In this document: positions 34,263-44,613 of the stretch, in pieces
Layout: each line of letters starts with the position of its first letter
Position numbering within the stretch: the stretch's first letter is position 1
Assembly: GCA_016281335.1 (NCBI GenBank)
Contig: JAEEIK010000044.1
Span: forward strand, 1-64,000
From: Lachnospiraceae bacterium
GTDB lineage: Bacteria; Bacillota; Clostridia; Lachnospirales; Lachnospiraceae
DNA: 64,000 bases
Direction of reading: 5' to 3'
Made by a program: the position numbers and the translations under genes
The notes under the pieces: generated by a model
What the model saw: the letters and a program-made list of their open reading frames with translations, nothing else
What the model was told of the DNA's origin: nothing
Database searches by the model: none

Positions 34263-35245
34263 CAGCGTTCCTCCCTGAAATATGCAAGCCCCAGACTGTG
34301 CGGAGGCTGCTTGTCCCTGCTGCTCTTCATACTGTTGACGATCAGTACCAGAAGAGTCACCGCATAAGGCAGCATCTTAAAGAGTTCCTGTGATCTGCGG
34401 GTAAGCCCGGGAATATAATAATACATCCAGTAAAGCAGTCCGAAAAGATATGAACCCCATATGGCATGTGACGCTTTCCAGGTCGTGAAGATGACAAGCG
34501 CCACCGCCAGCCAGCCGAGTTTTTCTATACTTCCGTCATTGGCCCAGGTACCCTTAATATAATCCATGACATAATACACTCCGCCAAAACCGCTTATGCC
34601 TGCGCCTATACAGATGGCAAGGTATTTATTCTTATCCACGTTAATACCTGCCGCATCGGCGGTCTGGGGACTTTCGCCCACTGTCCTTAAATTGAGTCCT
34701 CTCCTTGTATGATGCAGGAAGACATGTACAATAACGGCGACAGCGATGGCAAAGTACACCATAAAGCCATATGAAAAGAACAGCTTGCCGACAATGCCCG
34801 CTCCTGATATACCCGGAAGAGTCTGTCTGAAAGCCGCTGAGGTAGCCGGCACTGAAACCGACTCAAAACGTCCCGCCAGGGTATTGAGGGAGCCGCCGAA
34901 AAAGTTGGCCACACCGCCTCCGAAGATGGTAAGTGTCAGACCGCAGACATTCTGGTTAGCCTTAAGCGTGATGGTTAAGAATGCATATATAAGTCCGCCC
35001 AGGGCTGAAGCAATAAATGCGCTCACCATGGCTATTATGACACAGACAATACCTGAGGGTGAATCCGTACTGCCCTCGTAAATAAATACAGAAGCAAGGG
35101 AAGCTATACCTCCCAGATACATTATTCCGGGAACACCGAGATTCAGGTTGCCTGCGCGTTCCGTAAGTATCTCGCCGACGCAGCCAAAGAGGATCACGGT
35201 GCCGAATGCCACTGCAGCCTGGAAAAGAGTGATAAAACTGTTCAT
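34262..35245 (-). CDS. BMP-type nucleoside ABC transporter, permease (NupQ-like)
   Basis: Membrane subunit of 327 residues with about eight to ten helices. The opening [23 protein letters not shown] and a later [22 protein letters not shown] match the second permease of the BmpA-family importers (YufQ/NupQ). It lies between the other permease (4-nt overlap) and xpt, consistent with purine nucleoside import. The exact substrate cannot be told from sequence. Confidence 0.93.
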   Translation of the reverse strand: MNSFITLFQAAVAFGTVILFGCVGEILTERAGNLNLGVPGIMYLGGIASLASVFIYEGSTDSPSGIVCVIIAMVSAFIASALGGLIYAFLTITLKANQNVCGLTLTIFGGGVANFFGGSLNTLAGRFESVSVPATSAAFRQTLPGISGAGIVGKLFFSYGFMVYFAIAVAVIVHVFLHHTRRGLNLRTVGESPQTADAAGINVDKNKYLAICIGAGISGFGGVYYVMDYIKGTWANDGSIEKLGWLAVALVIFTTWKASHAIWGSYLFGLLYWMYYYIPGLTRRSQELFKMLPYAVTLLVLIVNSMKSSRDKQPPHSLGLAYFREER

Positions 35246-36333
35246 TTCTTCTCTCCTTTCTTACCTCTGACCAGCTTATAGTTAATGAAAAACTCACTAC
35301 CGAGTATAAAGAACAGAATGATGCCGATCACTATCTTGGATGCATAATCATTTAAGTGACATTTGCTGGCGATCTCCGATGATCCGCTGTTTAGGAAAGC
35401 AAGAAGCAACGAGATCAAAAGCATGGTTGCAGAATCAAACTTAGCCAGCCATGCTACAATGATGGCGGTAAAGCCGCGTCCTCCGGCAGTGGATGTAGAG
35501 ATAGTATGCGAAGCGCCTGCAACGGCCATAAAACCTGCCACACCGCAGATAGCGCCGCTTAAAAGCACTGTCCTTATCACTACCTTAGGTACGCTGATGC
35601 CCGCATATCTTGCTGTATTCTCCGACTCTCCGACTACCGCTATCTCATAACCGTGCTTGGTGTATCTCAGATAGATATGCATAAAGACCGCAAGAATGAT
35701 CACCATGATCAGACTTATGAAATACTGGGTCCCGAAGATCTTGGGGAACCAGCCTTCATGACCGCTCTGATTGATGACTCCTACGGTATTGGAACCAACC
35801 GGGTTCTCCCACTTGGCCACAAAATATGAAGTGAGCTGTATCGCCACATAGTTCATCATCAGAGTGAAAAGAGTCTCATTTGTGTTGAACTTCGCTTTGA
35901 ACAGCGCCGGCAGGAAAGCCCATAAAGATCCGGCCAAAGCGCTGAGTATGCACATCAGAACAAACAGTCCTGCATTTCCTATATTTGAAAGGTATATCAT
36001 ACAGCCTGCGGATACTATGCCGCCTATCAGTATCTGGCCTTCGGCTCCCACGTTCCAGAACTTCATCTTAAAAGCCGGAGCAAGTCCGATAGCTATGCAG
36101 GAAAGCATCAGCATTTCCTTTATAGTAGACCAGGCTCTCGTCTTCGTTCCGAAAGCTCCCTGGGCCATGGTCACATATACCGTGATAGGATTATACCCCG
36201 TGATCAGCGTTATTACTATGCCGCAGACCAGCAGAGCCAGTATCAGAGAGACGGCCCTGACCAGCAGCTTTCCTTTAAAGGACATGCTCTCACGCTTTAT
36301 CACTCTGAGTATGGGTTCATTCATGTCCTTCAC
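35242..36333 (-). CDS. BMP-type nucleoside ABC transporter, permease (NupP-like)
   Basis: First permease of the importer, 363 residues, about ten helices. The motifs FWNVGAEGQILIGGIVSAG and YEIAVVGESENTARYAGIS are characteristic of YufP/NupP. The N-terminal cytosolic part precedes a long first helix (about 22-45). It overlaps the ATPase gene by 17 nt. Confidence 0.93.
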   Translation of the reverse strand: MKDMNEPILRVIKRESMSFKGKLLVRAVSLILALLVCGIVITLITGYNPITVYVTMAQGAFGTKTRAWSTIKEMLMLSCIAIGLAPAFKMKFWNVGAEGQILIGGIVSAGCMIYLSNIGNAGLFVLMCILSALAGSLWAFLPALFKAKFNTNETLFTLMMNYVAIQLTSYFVAKWENPVGSNTVGVINQSGHEGWFPKIFGTQYFISLIMVIILAVFMHIYLRYTKHGYEIAVVGESENTARYAGISVPKVVIRTVLLSGAICGVAGFMAVAGASHTISTSTAGGRGFTAIIVAWLAKFDSATMLLISLLLAFLNSGSSEIASKCHLNDYASKIVIGIILFFILGSEFFINYKLVRGKKGEKK

Positions 36334-37855
36334 CCTCTTTCCCGACTATAACGCTCATGCGTCTGCCTACTTCCTGTTTATCCGCCGTTCTGCCGTCAAG
36401 TATGCCGTTTGCCTGTCCGCCGCACAAAACAAGTATGCGGTCGCAGAGTGCCAGCAACACATCCAGATCCTCTCCGACATAAATGACAGCAACACCTTTT
36501 TTCTTCTGCTCATTCAGCAGATGATATATCGTGTATGAAGTATTGATATCGAGGCCTCTTACGGCATATGCAGTCATCAGTACGGTAGGCGATGCGGCAA
36601 TCTCCCTGCCTACCAGGACTTTCTGTACATTGCCTCCGGAGAGCCTCCTCACCGGTGTAGTCACTCCCGGAGTCACTACTTCAAGTTCTTCCATTATCTT
36701 CTCAGCAAGCTCTTTGGGGGCTTTCTTACTCGTGAATATTCCCCGCCCGCTGTTGTAATCTTTCAGCATCATATTCTCAGTCATGCCCATGCTTCCTACC
36801 AGGCCCATTCCCAGCCTGTCTTCCGGGACAAAGGAAAGCTGTACTCCCAGATCCCTTATGCGCCTTGGTGTCATGCCTTTCAGTTCTACCGGATCCTCTG
36901 TATCAGGCTGATGATATTTTACGGAACCGCCCTCTTCTATAAGATTGAGGCCTGCTATGGCTTCCAGCAGTTCCTTCTGTCCGTTGCCTGATATTCCCGC
37001 AATCCCGAGTATCTCTCCTCCGTACAGATCAAAGGAAATATCTTTAAGTATTTTTATTCCTTCGTTATTGATACAGCTTAGATTTCTTACTTCAAGCCTG
37101 AGCTTTTTATCCTCTATCTCGGGTCTTTCGATCTCCAGATCAACCTTTTTGCCCACCATGAGCTCAGTCAGTTTTTCTTCGGTGGCCTCGGCTGTTTCCA
37201 CGGTTTCAATATATTCGCCTTTTCTGAGTATCGCCACCCTGTCGGATATGCTCAGGACTTCATGAAGCTTATGAGTGATGATGATTACGGTCTTGCCGTC
37301 CTGCTTCATATTTCTGAGTACGTTAAACAGACGTTCCGTTTCCTGCGGAGTCAGTACAGCAGTCGGTTCGTCCAGTATCAGTATGTTTGCGCCTCTGTAT
37401 AAAACCTTGACTATCTCAAGTGTCTGCTTTTCCGAGACGCTCATGTCATAAACTTTTTTATCCGGATTGACATCGAATTTATATTTGTCACAGATCTCTT
37501 TTATGTCTGCCGCTATCTCTTTTCTGTCCAGCTTCTTATCCGGTTCCAGTCCCACCACGAGATTTTCCGCAGCAGTAAAAACGTCCACCAGCTTAAAATG
37601 CTGGTGGACCATTCCTATTCCGAGAGCATACGCCTCCCTGGGTCCGCGGATACTTACGGGTTTATCGTCCACTAAGATACGGCCTTCATCGGGATAATAG
37701 ATCCCGGAAAGCATATTCATAAGCGTGGTCTTCCCGCTTCCGTTTTCTCCAAGGAGCGCGAGTATCTCTCCCTTATTTACAGAAAAACTTACATCACTGT
37801 TAGCGTTTACGCTTCCGAATCTTTTGGATATATGTTCAAAAGTTATTGCAGCCAA
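36317..37855 (-). CDS. BMP-type nucleoside ABC transporter, double ATP-binding protein (NupO-like)
   Basis: ATPase of 512 residues with two ABC domains. The first has Walker A LLGENGSGKTTLMNML, the GMVHQHFKLVDVFTAAENL Q-loop region and LILDEPTAVLTP. The second has a glycine-rich loop GISGNGQKELL, signature LSGGNVQKVLVGREIA, and an atypical Walker B region TVLMTAYAVRGLDINT. This is the architecture of YufO/NupO and sugar ABC ATPases. It overlaps the first permease gene by 17 nt. Confidence 0.94.
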   Translation of the reverse strand: MAAITFEHISKRFGSVNANSDVSFSVNKGEILALLGENGSGKTTLMNMLSGIYYPDEGRILVDDKPVSIRGPREAYALGIGMVHQHFKLVDVFTAAENLVVGLEPDKKLDRKEIAADIKEICDKYKFDVNPDKKVYDMSVSEKQTLEIVKVLYRGANILILDEPTAVLTPQETERLFNVLRNMKQDGKTVIIITHKLHEVLSISDRVAILRKGEYIETVETAEATEEKLTELMVGKKVDLEIERPEIEDKKLRLEVRNLSCINNEGIKILKDISFDLYGGEILGIAGISGNGQKELLEAIAGLNLIEEGGSVKYHQPDTEDPVELKGMTPRRIRDLGVQLSFVPEDRLGMGLVGSMGMTENMMLKDYNSGRGIFTSKKAPKELAEKIMEELEVVTPGVTTPVRRLSGGNVQKVLVGREIAASPTVLMTAYAVRGLDINTSYTIYHLLNEQKKKGVAVIYVGEDLDVLLALCDRILVLCGGQANGILDGRTADKQEVGRRMSVIVGKEGEGHE

Positions 37856-37888
37856 TGTCTGTATTTCTCCTGTTTATGATTTTGATCA

Positions 37889-39157
37889 TTATTCAGCGGT
37901 AAGCTCCGTAATACCATCAATGCGGATATCAAAGGAAGGAGCGCTTCTTAATTCTGACTCATGGAAATAACCGTCCCATATAGCTTCCTTATCCTCGGGA
38001 TCTCCGTTTGAGAAGTTACCGTTCATATCAACGAAATAACTGTCAAGATGCTTGCCGTCAACCGTAAATCTTGAGGTATCAAATACCTTTATCGAACCGC
38101 TCTTTAATGCATTTATCACCTCATCAACCTTAGCCTGTGTGCCCTCAGCAACCGAAGGACCAAGCGCGGTGATGGCAACAGCGCCGTCAGCATAACCCTT
38201 TGACCAGTTGGTAGGTATCTTGCCTCCTTCAAGCACGGTCTTGACTGCTTCGTTGTAATATACGCTCCATACGTTTGTTGCAGAAGTAAGAGCAGCTTCA
38301 GGCGCTACGCTTAACATATCAACATTGTAGCCGACTGAGTATACGGGTTTGCCTTTGCTGAGAGCATCCTGTACAGCAGTAGGAGCGCCCGTGGAATCCG
38401 CATGCTGTCCTATGATAACACAGCCATCAGCCATAAGAGCATTTGCGGCCTCTGCTTCTGCTGTAATATCAAACCAGGAGTTTGTATATCTTACTTCCAT
38501 AGTTACATCCGGATAGATAAACTGTATACCAAGGAAGAAAGCTGTATATCCGCTGACCACCTCTGCATAAGGATAAGCTCCGACATATCCGATCTTCACC
38601 TTATTGCCGTCCATATTCTCGTCAGCAAGCTTTCCCTGATCCACAAGTTCCTTTACCTTCATACCGGCAACAACGCCTGATACGAAACGTGATTCATAAA
38701 CATTTGTAAATGCATTTGAGAAATTGGACAGACCGCTGATCTCGGCCCTGTCACCTGTCATTGAAACAAACTGCACATCAGGGTATTCTGCAGCAGCTTC
38801 CTCCATGAAAGTCTGATGTCCGTAGCTGTTAGAGAAGATTGCAACACAGCCCTGCTCTACCAGGTCTACTGCAGCCTCCTTGCAGCTCTCATCCTCGGGA
38901 ACGGAATATTTCCATATAATGTTGCTGTCATTGAGTCCGTTCTGTACCTCGGCTATCCTCATGCCTTCGATATGCGCATAAGTATAACCTTCGTTCTCAT
39001 CGCCGACCAGTATCATACCGATCTTTTTGTCAGATACACTCTCCCTCTGTACCGACTCGGTCTCGCCTGTCTTACCGGCAGGCTCCTTTGTTCCGCAGCC
39101 TACAGCCATAATGCCGAGCGTAGCTGCCATGACCAAAGCTAAAATCCTCTTTTTCAT
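37889..39157 (-). CDS. BMP-family nucleoside-binding lipoprotein
   Basis: Extracellular substrate-binding protein of the importer, 422 residues. The signal peptide ends with lipobox MAVGC (C21). The core reads KKIGMILVGDENEGYTYAHIEG, AIFSNSYGHQTFMEEAAAEY and VKIGYVGAYPYAEVVSGYTAF, matching the BmpA/Med family that binds purine nucleosides. First gene of the importer-xpt set; GGAGGAG precedes its ATG and a stable hairpin lies in the leader. Confidence 0.94.
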   Translation of the reverse strand: MKKRILALVMAATLGIMAVGCGTKEPAGKTGETESVQRESVSDKKIGMILVGDENEGYTYAHIEGMRIAEVQNGLNDSNIIWKYSVPEDESCKEAAVDLVEQGCVAIFSNSYGHQTFMEEAAAEYPDVQFVSMTGDRAEISGLSNFSNAFTNVYESRFVSGVVAGMKVKELVDQGKLADENMDGNKVKIGYVGAYPYAEVVSGYTAFFLGIQFIYPDVTMEVRYTNSWFDITAEAEAANALMADGCVIIGQHADSTGAPTAVQDALSKGKPVYSVGYNVDMLSVAPEAALTSATNVWSVYYNEAVKTVLEGGKIPTNWSKGYADGAVAITALGPSVAEGTQAKVDEVINALKSGSIKVFDTSRFTVDGKHLDSYFVDMNGNFSNGDPEDKEAIWDGYFHESELRSAPSFDIRIDGITELTAE

Positions 39158-39174
39158 AATGCTCCTCCTTTTAT

Positions 39175-39203
39175 CGGATGCCTCTGTTATATCCGGGCAT
39201 CCG
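39175..39203 (-). other. Stable hairpin in the leader of the BMP importer operon
   Basis: A perfect 8-bp inverted repeat, CGGATGCC and GGCATCCG, with a 13-nt loop lies just before the Shine-Dalgarno of the lipoprotein gene. No U-tract follows, so it is not a terminator. A possible promoter (TTTACA, 17 nt, TATCAT) lies upstream of it. It does not match a purine riboswitch. Confidence 0.5.
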
Positions 39204-39254
39204 TATTAACAACACTGAATGATATTACAATAACTCCGATTTGTAAACCCGGAC

Positions 39255-41876
39255 TTATTTTTCCCTCTCTTTTTTCCATTTCATCAGTTCATCGAAGACC
39301 AGAGGTTTGGAATAATAGTATCCCTGGAAGGTATGCACATTGTATTCCCTAAGTATTTCTGTCATGGCTTTGGTCTCCACACCCTCAACGCAGACATTTG
39401 AGTCAAAAGAAGCAGCCATGCCTGAAAAATGTTCCATCAGTGTCCTTTCTCTTTCATCTTCCTCTATATGAATGATGAAACTCCTGTCGATCTTTATGAT
39501 ATCAAAATCCAGATCCAGCAGCAGTCCTACCGAGGAGAACCCCGTTCCGAAATCATCCAGGGCCACTCTGACTCCCATTCCCCTCAGGTTCACAATGACA
39601 TTCTTTAACATATTTATATCAAGCAGCCTGCAGCGCTCGGTAAGTTCCAGACACAGCTTATAAGGCGGGAACTTGGTCTCTTCCAGCAGTTCCCTGACCG
39701 AATCAATGAAGTCCGGTCTTTCTATCTGTGAGTAGGAAAGATTTACGCTCATATAAGAGTTATCTTCATTTTTAAACATTTCAGCTCCGTCAAGCAGGGC
39801 CTGCCTTAGTATCCATCTGCCGAGATCTCTATACAGAGGGTCTCTCTCTATGATAGGTATGAATTCATCAGGCGGCACCATACCGAACTTAGCGGACTTG
39901 TACCGGATAAGCGCCTCCACACCGCTCATCTTCTCAGTATGGGCGTTTACCACCGGCTGATACACAAGATAAAAACCTCTGAAGCCATTAGCTATGGCCC
40001 AGCGTATTTCTCCGAGTTTGGCTATCCTGTCACGGTTCTTCTCATTAAGAGCTTCATAAAATTCAACCATATCGCCCTGTCTCTTCTGTTTTGATTCTTC
40101 ATAGGCGAAATCCAGACAGGAATACACCGCCCTGTCATTTATGTCAAAATCATCTATCTCTATAAGACCGGCATTCATCTCGCAGACTATGGTCTTGCCT
40201 TCGATCTTTACTCCCTTTCGGAATTCTCTTCTGAATTCTTCGTATTTCTGTTTTATCTCCTTCACCGTTCTGATACGGCTTATCACGGCGGCCTTGGTAC
40301 CGTCCAGCCTGTAAACCTCACCGGTATTGCCGACTTTATCATACAGCGAACGCACAAAATGTTGGAGAACACTGTTTCCGTAATGATAACCGTACATCTC
40401 ATTGATCTCGGAAAACTTGCTGAATCCGATCATGGTTATCCTTACCTTATTCTTGTTCTGCAGATGAAGCCGGATATCTTCCAGCATGCCATACTGATTC
40501 TTTAGTCCGGTAAGAGAATCTATGTTGGAGTTGGAACTGTTGTTCATGATAGTTCCGCAGAAATACAGCGGCTGTTCATCCAGATCCTGTATTACCATGC
40601 CTTTACAGGTACACAGCACATACTCTCCGTCAGCCTTTTTTGCGCGGTACTGGATATCATGGAAACGCGAATTACCGGAAAAGATATCTGCCACAGCCTG
40701 TCTGTATGTTACCACATCATCCGGATGTATATGTTCTTCCCAGATAGCTCCTGCTCCGAACATATACTCTCCGGGCAGGCCGAAGGTATCCACACATTTC
40801 TTTGACCATTTGGAATAATCATATTTCATGTTGCAGAGATATACATAGCTGCCCTCAGCCATGCTCTCAAAAGCCATGAACAGATTATCAAGACTCCAGC
40901 GTTTTTCAGGCGGTACCTTGCTGCCTTCGCTTAAGTACTTCATGAACGAACTGCCATTACCGCCCTGTTCCTTAAGAAGTCTCTTATTATCATACATAAG
41001 GGCATCAGCCCTTGTGAATACATCGTTTACACAATCATCCAGTTCGGGATCGTATTCGCTCATTCCGATGGCTATAACGGGACCGTTGCCCCTTTTCATA
41101 TTGTCAGCCACCTGTACCTCGAGCATGCGGATCAGATCATTTCTCGCGCTGTAATCCCTTTTTTCGAGACAGGCCAGAAACTCATCCCCGCCTATCCTGA
41201 ATATAGGACTGTGGGCAAAGGTATCACAGATCATCTTACAGGAGGCTTTCAGATATTCGTCTCCAACGCTGTGACCAAAGGTATCATTAACGGGTTTCAG
41301 ATTATTAAGATCAAAAATGACAATGGCGTACTTTACTTTTTCCGCGCCGCTGTCCATTTTTCTCTGCAGGATCTTTTCAAATTCCTGATAGGCGTTCTTA
41401 TTGCCGATGCCGGTCAGTTCATCGCGCCTTGCCATCTCCATGGCAGTCTTCAGTACCCGTTCCTGTTTCTTTTCTTCTTTGACTTTCTTATCTACATTAA
41501 GTACGCCTATGATAAAGTATTCATCATTCTCTTCATTGTCCTTTATCAGGCGCATCTGATGATACTCGTAGTTGCCGTCGACATTAACGCGGTAGATCCT
41601 GCTCTCCTTTTCACCGTCCTTCATTTTGGAAAGCATTTTATCTTTTTCAAAAGCCGAAAGCAAACTTTCTCTCTCTGCCGGATGCACGCTTTCTTCTACT
41701 ACTTCTGCCACATGTTTAAAAAAATCATTGCCATCCTTCTGCGGCAGCAGTGTATGCGTCTTCCTGTCAATGGAAAACCATTTGAAAGCGCAGCTTGCGG
41801 CATCCACATAATAAACACGCGTATATCCGCCAAGCAGAGCCTCGGCTATTTTATTGAAAATCTGTTCCTGTGTCAT
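39255..41876 (-). CDS. Multi-domain c-di-GMP enzyme: PAS-GGDEF-PAS-degenerate GGDEF-EAL
   Basis: Cytosolic protein of 873 residues; no membrane helix seen. Order: PAS-like (about 15-130), GGDEF with intact RIGGDEFLACLE (about 150-305), PAS (about 330-440), a second GGDEF with the motif replaced by RLDGTKAAV (about 450-600), then EAL (about 615-870). The EAL domain keeps EALIRYK, NLSYSQI, ELTER, DDFGTGFSS, KIDRSF and EGVET, so phosphodiesterase activity is likely. Both synthesis and breakdown of c-di-GMP are possible. It lies 18 nt after uxuB, perhaps in the glucuronate transcript. Confidence 0.93.
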   Translation of the reverse strand: MTQEQIFNKIAEALLGGYTRVYYVDAASCAFKWFSIDRKTHTLLPQKDGNDFFKHVAEVVEESVHPAERESLLSAFEKDKMLSKMKDGEKESRIYRVNVDGNYEYHQMRLIKDNEENDEYFIIGVLNVDKKVKEEKKQERVLKTAMEMARRDELTGIGNKNAYQEFEKILQRKMDSGAEKVKYAIVIFDLNNLKPVNDTFGHSVGDEYLKASCKMICDTFAHSPIFRIGGDEFLACLEKRDYSARNDLIRMLEVQVADNMKRGNGPVIAIGMSEYDPELDDCVNDVFTRADALMYDNKRLLKEQGGNGSSFMKYLSEGSKVPPEKRWSLDNLFMAFESMAEGSYVYLCNMKYDYSKWSKKCVDTFGLPGEYMFGAGAIWEEHIHPDDVVTYRQAVADIFSGNSRFHDIQYRAKKADGEYVLCTCKGMVIQDLDEQPLYFCGTIMNNSSNSNIDSLTGLKNQYGMLEDIRLHLQNKNKVRITMIGFSKFSEINEMYGYHYGNSVLQHFVRSLYDKVGNTGEVYRLDGTKAAVISRIRTVKEIKQKYEEFRREFRKGVKIEGKTIVCEMNAGLIEIDDFDINDRAVYSCLDFAYEESKQKRQGDMVEFYEALNEKNRDRIAKLGEIRWAIANGFRGFYLVYQPVVNAHTEKMSGVEALIRYKSAKFGMVPPDEFIPIIERDPLYRDLGRWILRQALLDGAEMFKNEDNSYMSVNLSYSQIERPDFIDSVRELLEETKFPPYKLCLELTERCRLLDINMLKNVIVNLRGMGVRVALDDFGTGFSSVGLLLDLDFDIIKIDRSFIIHIEEDERERTLMEHFSGMAASFDSNVCVEGVETKAMTEILREYNVHTFQGYYYSKPLVFDELMKWKKEREK

Positions 41877-41894
41877 TGCCTGATCCCTTCCGGT

Positions 41895-43442
41895 CTATAA
41901 ACAGTTTCTCAAAGTATCCCTGACAGCCCCGTTTCCTTTGTTCATCATATCATAATATTCGAGCACTCTGTTTTTAAGTACTGTCTTATCGCTGAGACTC
42001 GTGCCGAAAAGTGTTTCATCATCAAGTACTGCCTCAGGGCCATTCTCTTTAAGCTTATTCTTAAGCTCCTCAAGCCTCGGATCCGCGCTGTGCTTCATTT
42101 CCATACCGGCATCATCCGTATCTCCGAGATATCTCAGATACAGAGCCAGTACCAGAGGTATCACTTTCAGTTCATCCACACGCCCCAGCTCTGCATATGC
42201 CCTTATAGTATTACCGAATCTCTGGGGTATTTTCTGACTGGTATCTGTTGCGATGCGCTGAGGTGTATCGGGCAGATTCGGATTGACAAGTCTCTCCTCC
42301 AGCACTTCTTTCACAAAATCCTCAGGCTTGATTATGCCGGGATCTGAAGCGGTAACAATATCCTCTTTGGCAAGTGCATATACAAGCTTTTTAAGCTCTT
42401 CATCTTTCATCTCTTCGCTTATCTTCTTATGTCCGAGAAGACAGCCGCTGACGGCTAACGCGGTATGCAGCGGATTAAGACATGCACCGACTTTCATTCC
42501 CTCCGCTTTCATTACAGTCTCTCTGTCAGTCATATAAACACCGGCTTTTTCGAAAGCAGGTCTGCCTGCGGGGAAATTATCCTCGATCACAAGATAACCC
42601 GGGATCTCAGCATTGACAAAAGGGGCTATATAGGTACCTTTGCTGGTCACCTGCATCTCCATATCTTCAATGCCGCATGTCCCCAGGCTTTCCGCCACCT
42701 TTGCATCGGGGCGCGGTGTGATCTTATCTATCATGCTGAAAGGGAAAGATACTTTGCTGCTGTCATTCAGATAGCTCATGAAGCCCTGATCGTTCCATTT
42801 TTCCGCTATCTCCGTAACCGAAGCTTTCAGTTTATCACCGTTTCTGCTCATATTATCAAGACTGACAACCGCGACAGGCTTTTCACCGGCCTTATATCTG
42901 TGATAAAGCATAAAAGCCGTCATACCCATTGCGCTCTTCGGGTCGTTCATGCCGTTTTCCATATCCGCAAGAACGGCTTCAAAATATCCGTTATCATCCT
43001 TTATCGCATAACCCTTTTCCGTTATGGTATAGGTGATCAGCTTAAGCGTATCGCTGACGGCTATCTCCTTTAGCCTTTTCAGATCATCCCTTGCCGCAAA
43101 TGCTTCACCTATTGACGCATTGATCTTCTTGATAATGCCGCCGTCACTTTTAAGTCCCACATCCAGACAAAGACAGTCATAAGGTTTGTACACCCTGTCG
43201 ATAGTCTCACTGTCATAGCAGGCCACCGCATTGATGCCGCTTTCCGAATATCCGCCGGCAAGCAGCATATCACAGATCCCGCCTATGTATCCGCGAAAAA
43301 TATTCCCGGTGCCGAAGTGTACCCATTCCGGTTTCTTTAACGTATTCTCACGCGCCTTCTTAACATCATATGTCGGAAGACTCACGCCTGCCGCTTCCCA
43401 TTTTTCCTTTTCATTTATGATACTTTCCAGCTTTAATTTCAT
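41895..43442 (-). CDS. uxuB: Fructuronate reductase (D-mannonate oxidoreductase)
   Basis: NAD-dependent enzyme that interconverts D-fructuronate and D-mannonate. It has 515 residues and belongs to the long-chain mannitol dehydrogenase family: WVHFGTGNIFRGYIGGICDML (dinucleotide fold), ITYTITEKGYAIKDDNGYFE, VVSLDNMSRNGDKL and the substrate-domain Lys region. It overlaps uxuA by 1 nt. Together they form the lower part of glucuronate catabolism. Confidence 0.93.
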   Translation of the reverse strand: MKLKLESIINEKEKWEAAGVSLPTYDVKKARENTLKKPEWVHFGTGNIFRGYIGGICDMLLAGGYSESGINAVACYDSETIDRVYKPYDCLCLDVGLKSDGGIIKKINASIGEAFAARDDLKRLKEIAVSDTLKLITYTITEKGYAIKDDNGYFEAVLADMENGMNDPKSAMGMTAFMLYHRYKAGEKPVAVVSLDNMSRNGDKLKASVTEIAEKWNDQGFMSYLNDSSKVSFPFSMIDKITPRPDAKVAESLGTCGIEDMEMQVTSKGTYIAPFVNAEIPGYLVIEDNFPAGRPAFEKAGVYMTDRETVMKAEGMKVGACLNPLHTALAVSGCLLGHKKISEEMKDEELKKLVYALAKEDIVTASDPGIIKPEDFVKEVLEERLVNPNLPDTPQRIATDTSQKIPQRFGNTIRAYAELGRVDELKVIPLVLALYLRYLGDTDDAGMEMKHSADPRLEELKNKLKENGPEAVLDDETLFGTSLSDKTVLKNRVLEYYDMMNKGNGAVRDTLRNCL

Positions 43443-44515
43443 TATCCATTCTCCTTGGGAGTTTTATCCAGCATATCCCATGCACCCAGAATATACATGA
43501 TACCCAGCGCCCTGTCATAGAGTCCGTATCCGGGCCTGCACTTTTCCCCCCAGATATGTCTTCCGTGATCAGGTCTTATAAACACGTCAGGATTCTTATC
43601 ATGAAGAGCCTTAATAACCCCAAGCACTCCCACGTCACCATCACAGTCTCTGTGAGAAACCTCGCTGAAATCGCCGTTTTCATATATCTTTACATTTCTG
43701 ATATGCGCAAATGCTACTCTGTCCGCGTACTTTTCGGCTATAGCAGGGATATTATTGTACTCGCTTGCTCCCAGTGATCCTGTACACAGTGTCAGACAGT
43801 TACATGGATCATCCACCATTTTGAGCAGCCTTTCAACATTTTCATCGGAGGTTATGAGCCGGGGCAGACCGAAGATATCCCAGGGGGGATCATCCGGATG
43901 TATCGCCATCTTTATCCCACACTCATGACATACGGGCATCAGTTTTTCGAGGAAATATTTTAAGTTTTCCCACAGCGTTTCTTTATCGATCTTTGAATAC
44001 TTTTCAAACAGACTGTCCAGTTCCGCCATTCTTTCAGGTTCCCAGCCGGGCATTGTCAGACCTTCGCACTCCTTAAGTATATACTCTGCCATCTCTTTAG
44101 GATCCTGTCTGATCTTTGATTTTTCATAAAAGAGCGCCGTAGATCCGTCCGGAAGCGGATGGTAAAGATCGGTCCTTGTCCAATCGAAAACCGGCATAAA
44201 ATTGTAGCAGATCACCTTTACGCCGAATTCCTTAAGATTTCTCATACTCTCGATATATTTTTCGATATAGAGATCACGGGTAGGAGCACCTGTCTTGATA
44301 TCATCATGCACATTGAGCGATTCTACCACACTGACACCAAAGCCCTTGGCTTTTATCTCGTCCACGGCCGCTCTTATCTCTTCTTTTTCCCACACTTCTC
44401 CCGGAAGTTTGGAATGCAGCGCCCAGACGATCTCTTCAACTCCCGGTATCTGCCTGATCTGATCCAGACTTACACTGTCATTGCCGCTGCCATACCAGCG
44501 AAAACCCATTTTCAT
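43442..44515 (-). CDS. uxuA: Mannonate dehydratase
   Basis: Dehydrates D-mannonate to 2-keto-3-deoxy-D-gluconate, a TIM-barrel metal enzyme. It has 357 residues. Start MKMGFRWYGSGNDSVSLDQIRQIPGV and metal-ligand regions MAIHPDDPPWDIFGLPR, FAHIRNVK and FIRPDHGRHIWGE identify it. It has its own promoter at 44564-44593, downstream of the GH115 gene. Confidence 0.97.
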   Translation of the reverse strand: MKMGFRWYGSGNDSVSLDQIRQIPGVEEIVWALHSKLPGEVWEKEEIRAAVDEIKAKGFGVSVVESLNVHDDIKTGAPTRDLYIEKYIESMRNLKEFGVKVICYNFMPVFDWTRTDLYHPLPDGSTALFYEKSKIRQDPKEMAEYILKECEGLTMPGWEPERMAELDSLFEKYSKIDKETLWENLKYFLEKLMPVCHECGIKMAIHPDDPPWDIFGLPRLITSDENVERLLKMVDDPCNCLTLCTGSLGASEYNNIPAIAEKYADRVAFAHIRNVKIYENGDFSEVSHRDCDGDVGVLGVIKALHDKNPDVFIRPDHGRHIWGEKCRPGYGLYDRALGIMYILGAWDMLDKTPKENG

Positions 44516-44563
44516 ACTTTAATTACCGCCTTTGTTTTAGTTTCTTTATAGCGTACGGAATAC

Positions 44564-44593
44564 ATTATAGCAAAACTCTTAAGCTTTTGCCAA
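44564..44593 (-). promoter_or_regulatory. uxuA-uxuB promoter
   Basis: Minus strand: -35 TTGGCA (44593-44588), 18-nt spacer, perfect -10 TATAAT (44569-44564), about 50 nt before uxuA. I see no clear operator palindrome. Confidence 0.7.
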
Positions 44594-44613
44594 ATACATC
44601 CGCCGTAAGTTCC

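Noticed and set aside
39158-39254. Purine riboswitch upstream of the BMP importer
   Set aside because: The conserved core sequences of that riboswitch are not present; only a simple hairpin is seen.
44516-44613. Operator or catabolite-control site before uxuA
   Set aside because: No convincing palindrome of a known regulator is visible beside the promoter.
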